A DNA stretch of 5,733 nucleotides from Pseudomonadota bacterium. GTDB lineage: Bacteria; Pseudomonadota; Gammaproteobacteria; Burkholderiales; Burkholderiaceae_B. The notes below the pieces were generated by a model. That model saw nothing but the letters and a program-made list of their open reading frames with translations. It was not told the DNA's origin and searched no databases. The position numbers were made by a program, and so were the translations under genes. The stretch lies in assembly GCA_023422555.1 (NCBI GenBank), contig JAFAGQ010000344.1, positions 1 through 5,733 of the forward strand, given 5' to 3'. Below, one piece after another: positions 5,655-5,733 of this stretch (its first letter is position 1; each line of letters opens with the position of its first letter).

Positions 5655-5733
5655 CTAGCTGTGGCAGTCGGGCACTTCCTGATCCAGATAGACATCAAAG
5701 GCCACATCGGTCGCCCATTTTTTACGGAAGGCA
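5655..5733 (-). CDS. C-terminal end of an unidentified protein, 5' end beyond the window
   Basis: The minus strand is open from the right edge to TAG (5657-5655). The 25 visible codons end in the acidic, cysteine-containing tail FDVYLDQEVPDCHS. No family is recognisable from so short a piece. It points the same way as ubiJ, with 74 bases between its stop and the preferred ubiJ ATG (or a one-base overlap with the alternative GTG). It could be the upstream member of the same operon; in related genomes I recall ubiE or other small genes in that position, but the tail does not let me name it. The frame could also be non-coding, though codon use agrees with a real gene end. Confidence 0.5.
   Translation of the reverse strand, partial: AFRKKWATDVAFDVYLDQEVPDCHS

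Noticed and set aside
1..5733. Mobile element, CRISPR, toxin-antitoxin or other defence system
   Set aside because: No transposase, integrase, regular direct repeats, small gene pairs or composition shift were seen; all six genes with recognisable products are housekeeping or metabolic.

Overview
The window looks like ordinary chromosomal DNA from a Gram-negative betaproteobacterium, most likely order Burkholderiales and perhaps Alcaligenaceae. The reasons are the moderately GC-rich codon use, an LPS-heptose gene (which implies an outer membrane), the ubiJ-ubiB ubiquinone pair, and an isoaspartyl-methyltransferase-like protein of the type I recall from Burkholderiales. The family-level placement is inference from protein character, not from a search.

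Layout. Positions 1-1099 (minus strand) carry most of a polyphosphate kinase 2 gene (ppk2), whose 3' end lies beyond the left edge. A divergent intergenic region (1100-1220) separates it from thiD (1221-2033, plus), encoding hydroxymethylpyrimidine (phosphate) kinase of thiamine synthesis. After a 74-base gap with a promoter-like element comes a divergent member of the protein-L-isoaspartate methyltransferase family (2108-2785, plus). This converges on a minus-strand cluster across a 106-base gap (2786-2891) that holds a perfect 8-bp stem-loop. The cluster reads right to left: the last 25 codons of an unidentified gene (5733-5655), ubiJ (about 5580-4951), ubiB (4954-3383) and rfaE2 (3386-2892). 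ubiJ/ubiB and ubiB/rfaE2 both overlap by the four bases ATGA, so these three are almost certainly co-transcribed and translationally coupled.

Functions together. UbiJ (a lipid-binding SCP2-type accessory factor) and UbiB (an atypical kinase/ATPase anchored in the inner membrane) both serve ubiquinone synthesis. RfaE2 makes ADP-activated heptose for the LPS inner core, so the operon joins a respiratory-quinone function to an envelope function. PPK2 interconverts polyphosphate and nucleotides, and ThiD provides the thiamine pyrimidine moiety. There is no obvious link between these two and the operon.

I saw no tRNA, rRNA, CRISPR array, insertion sequence, phage gene or toxin-antitoxin pair, and no convincing new system. 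The most interesting points are the altered substrate/catalytic motif of the methyltransferase-like protein, the coupled ubiJ-ubiB-rfaE2 arrangement, the low-complexity N-terminal extension of PPK2 and the uncertain start of ubiJ.
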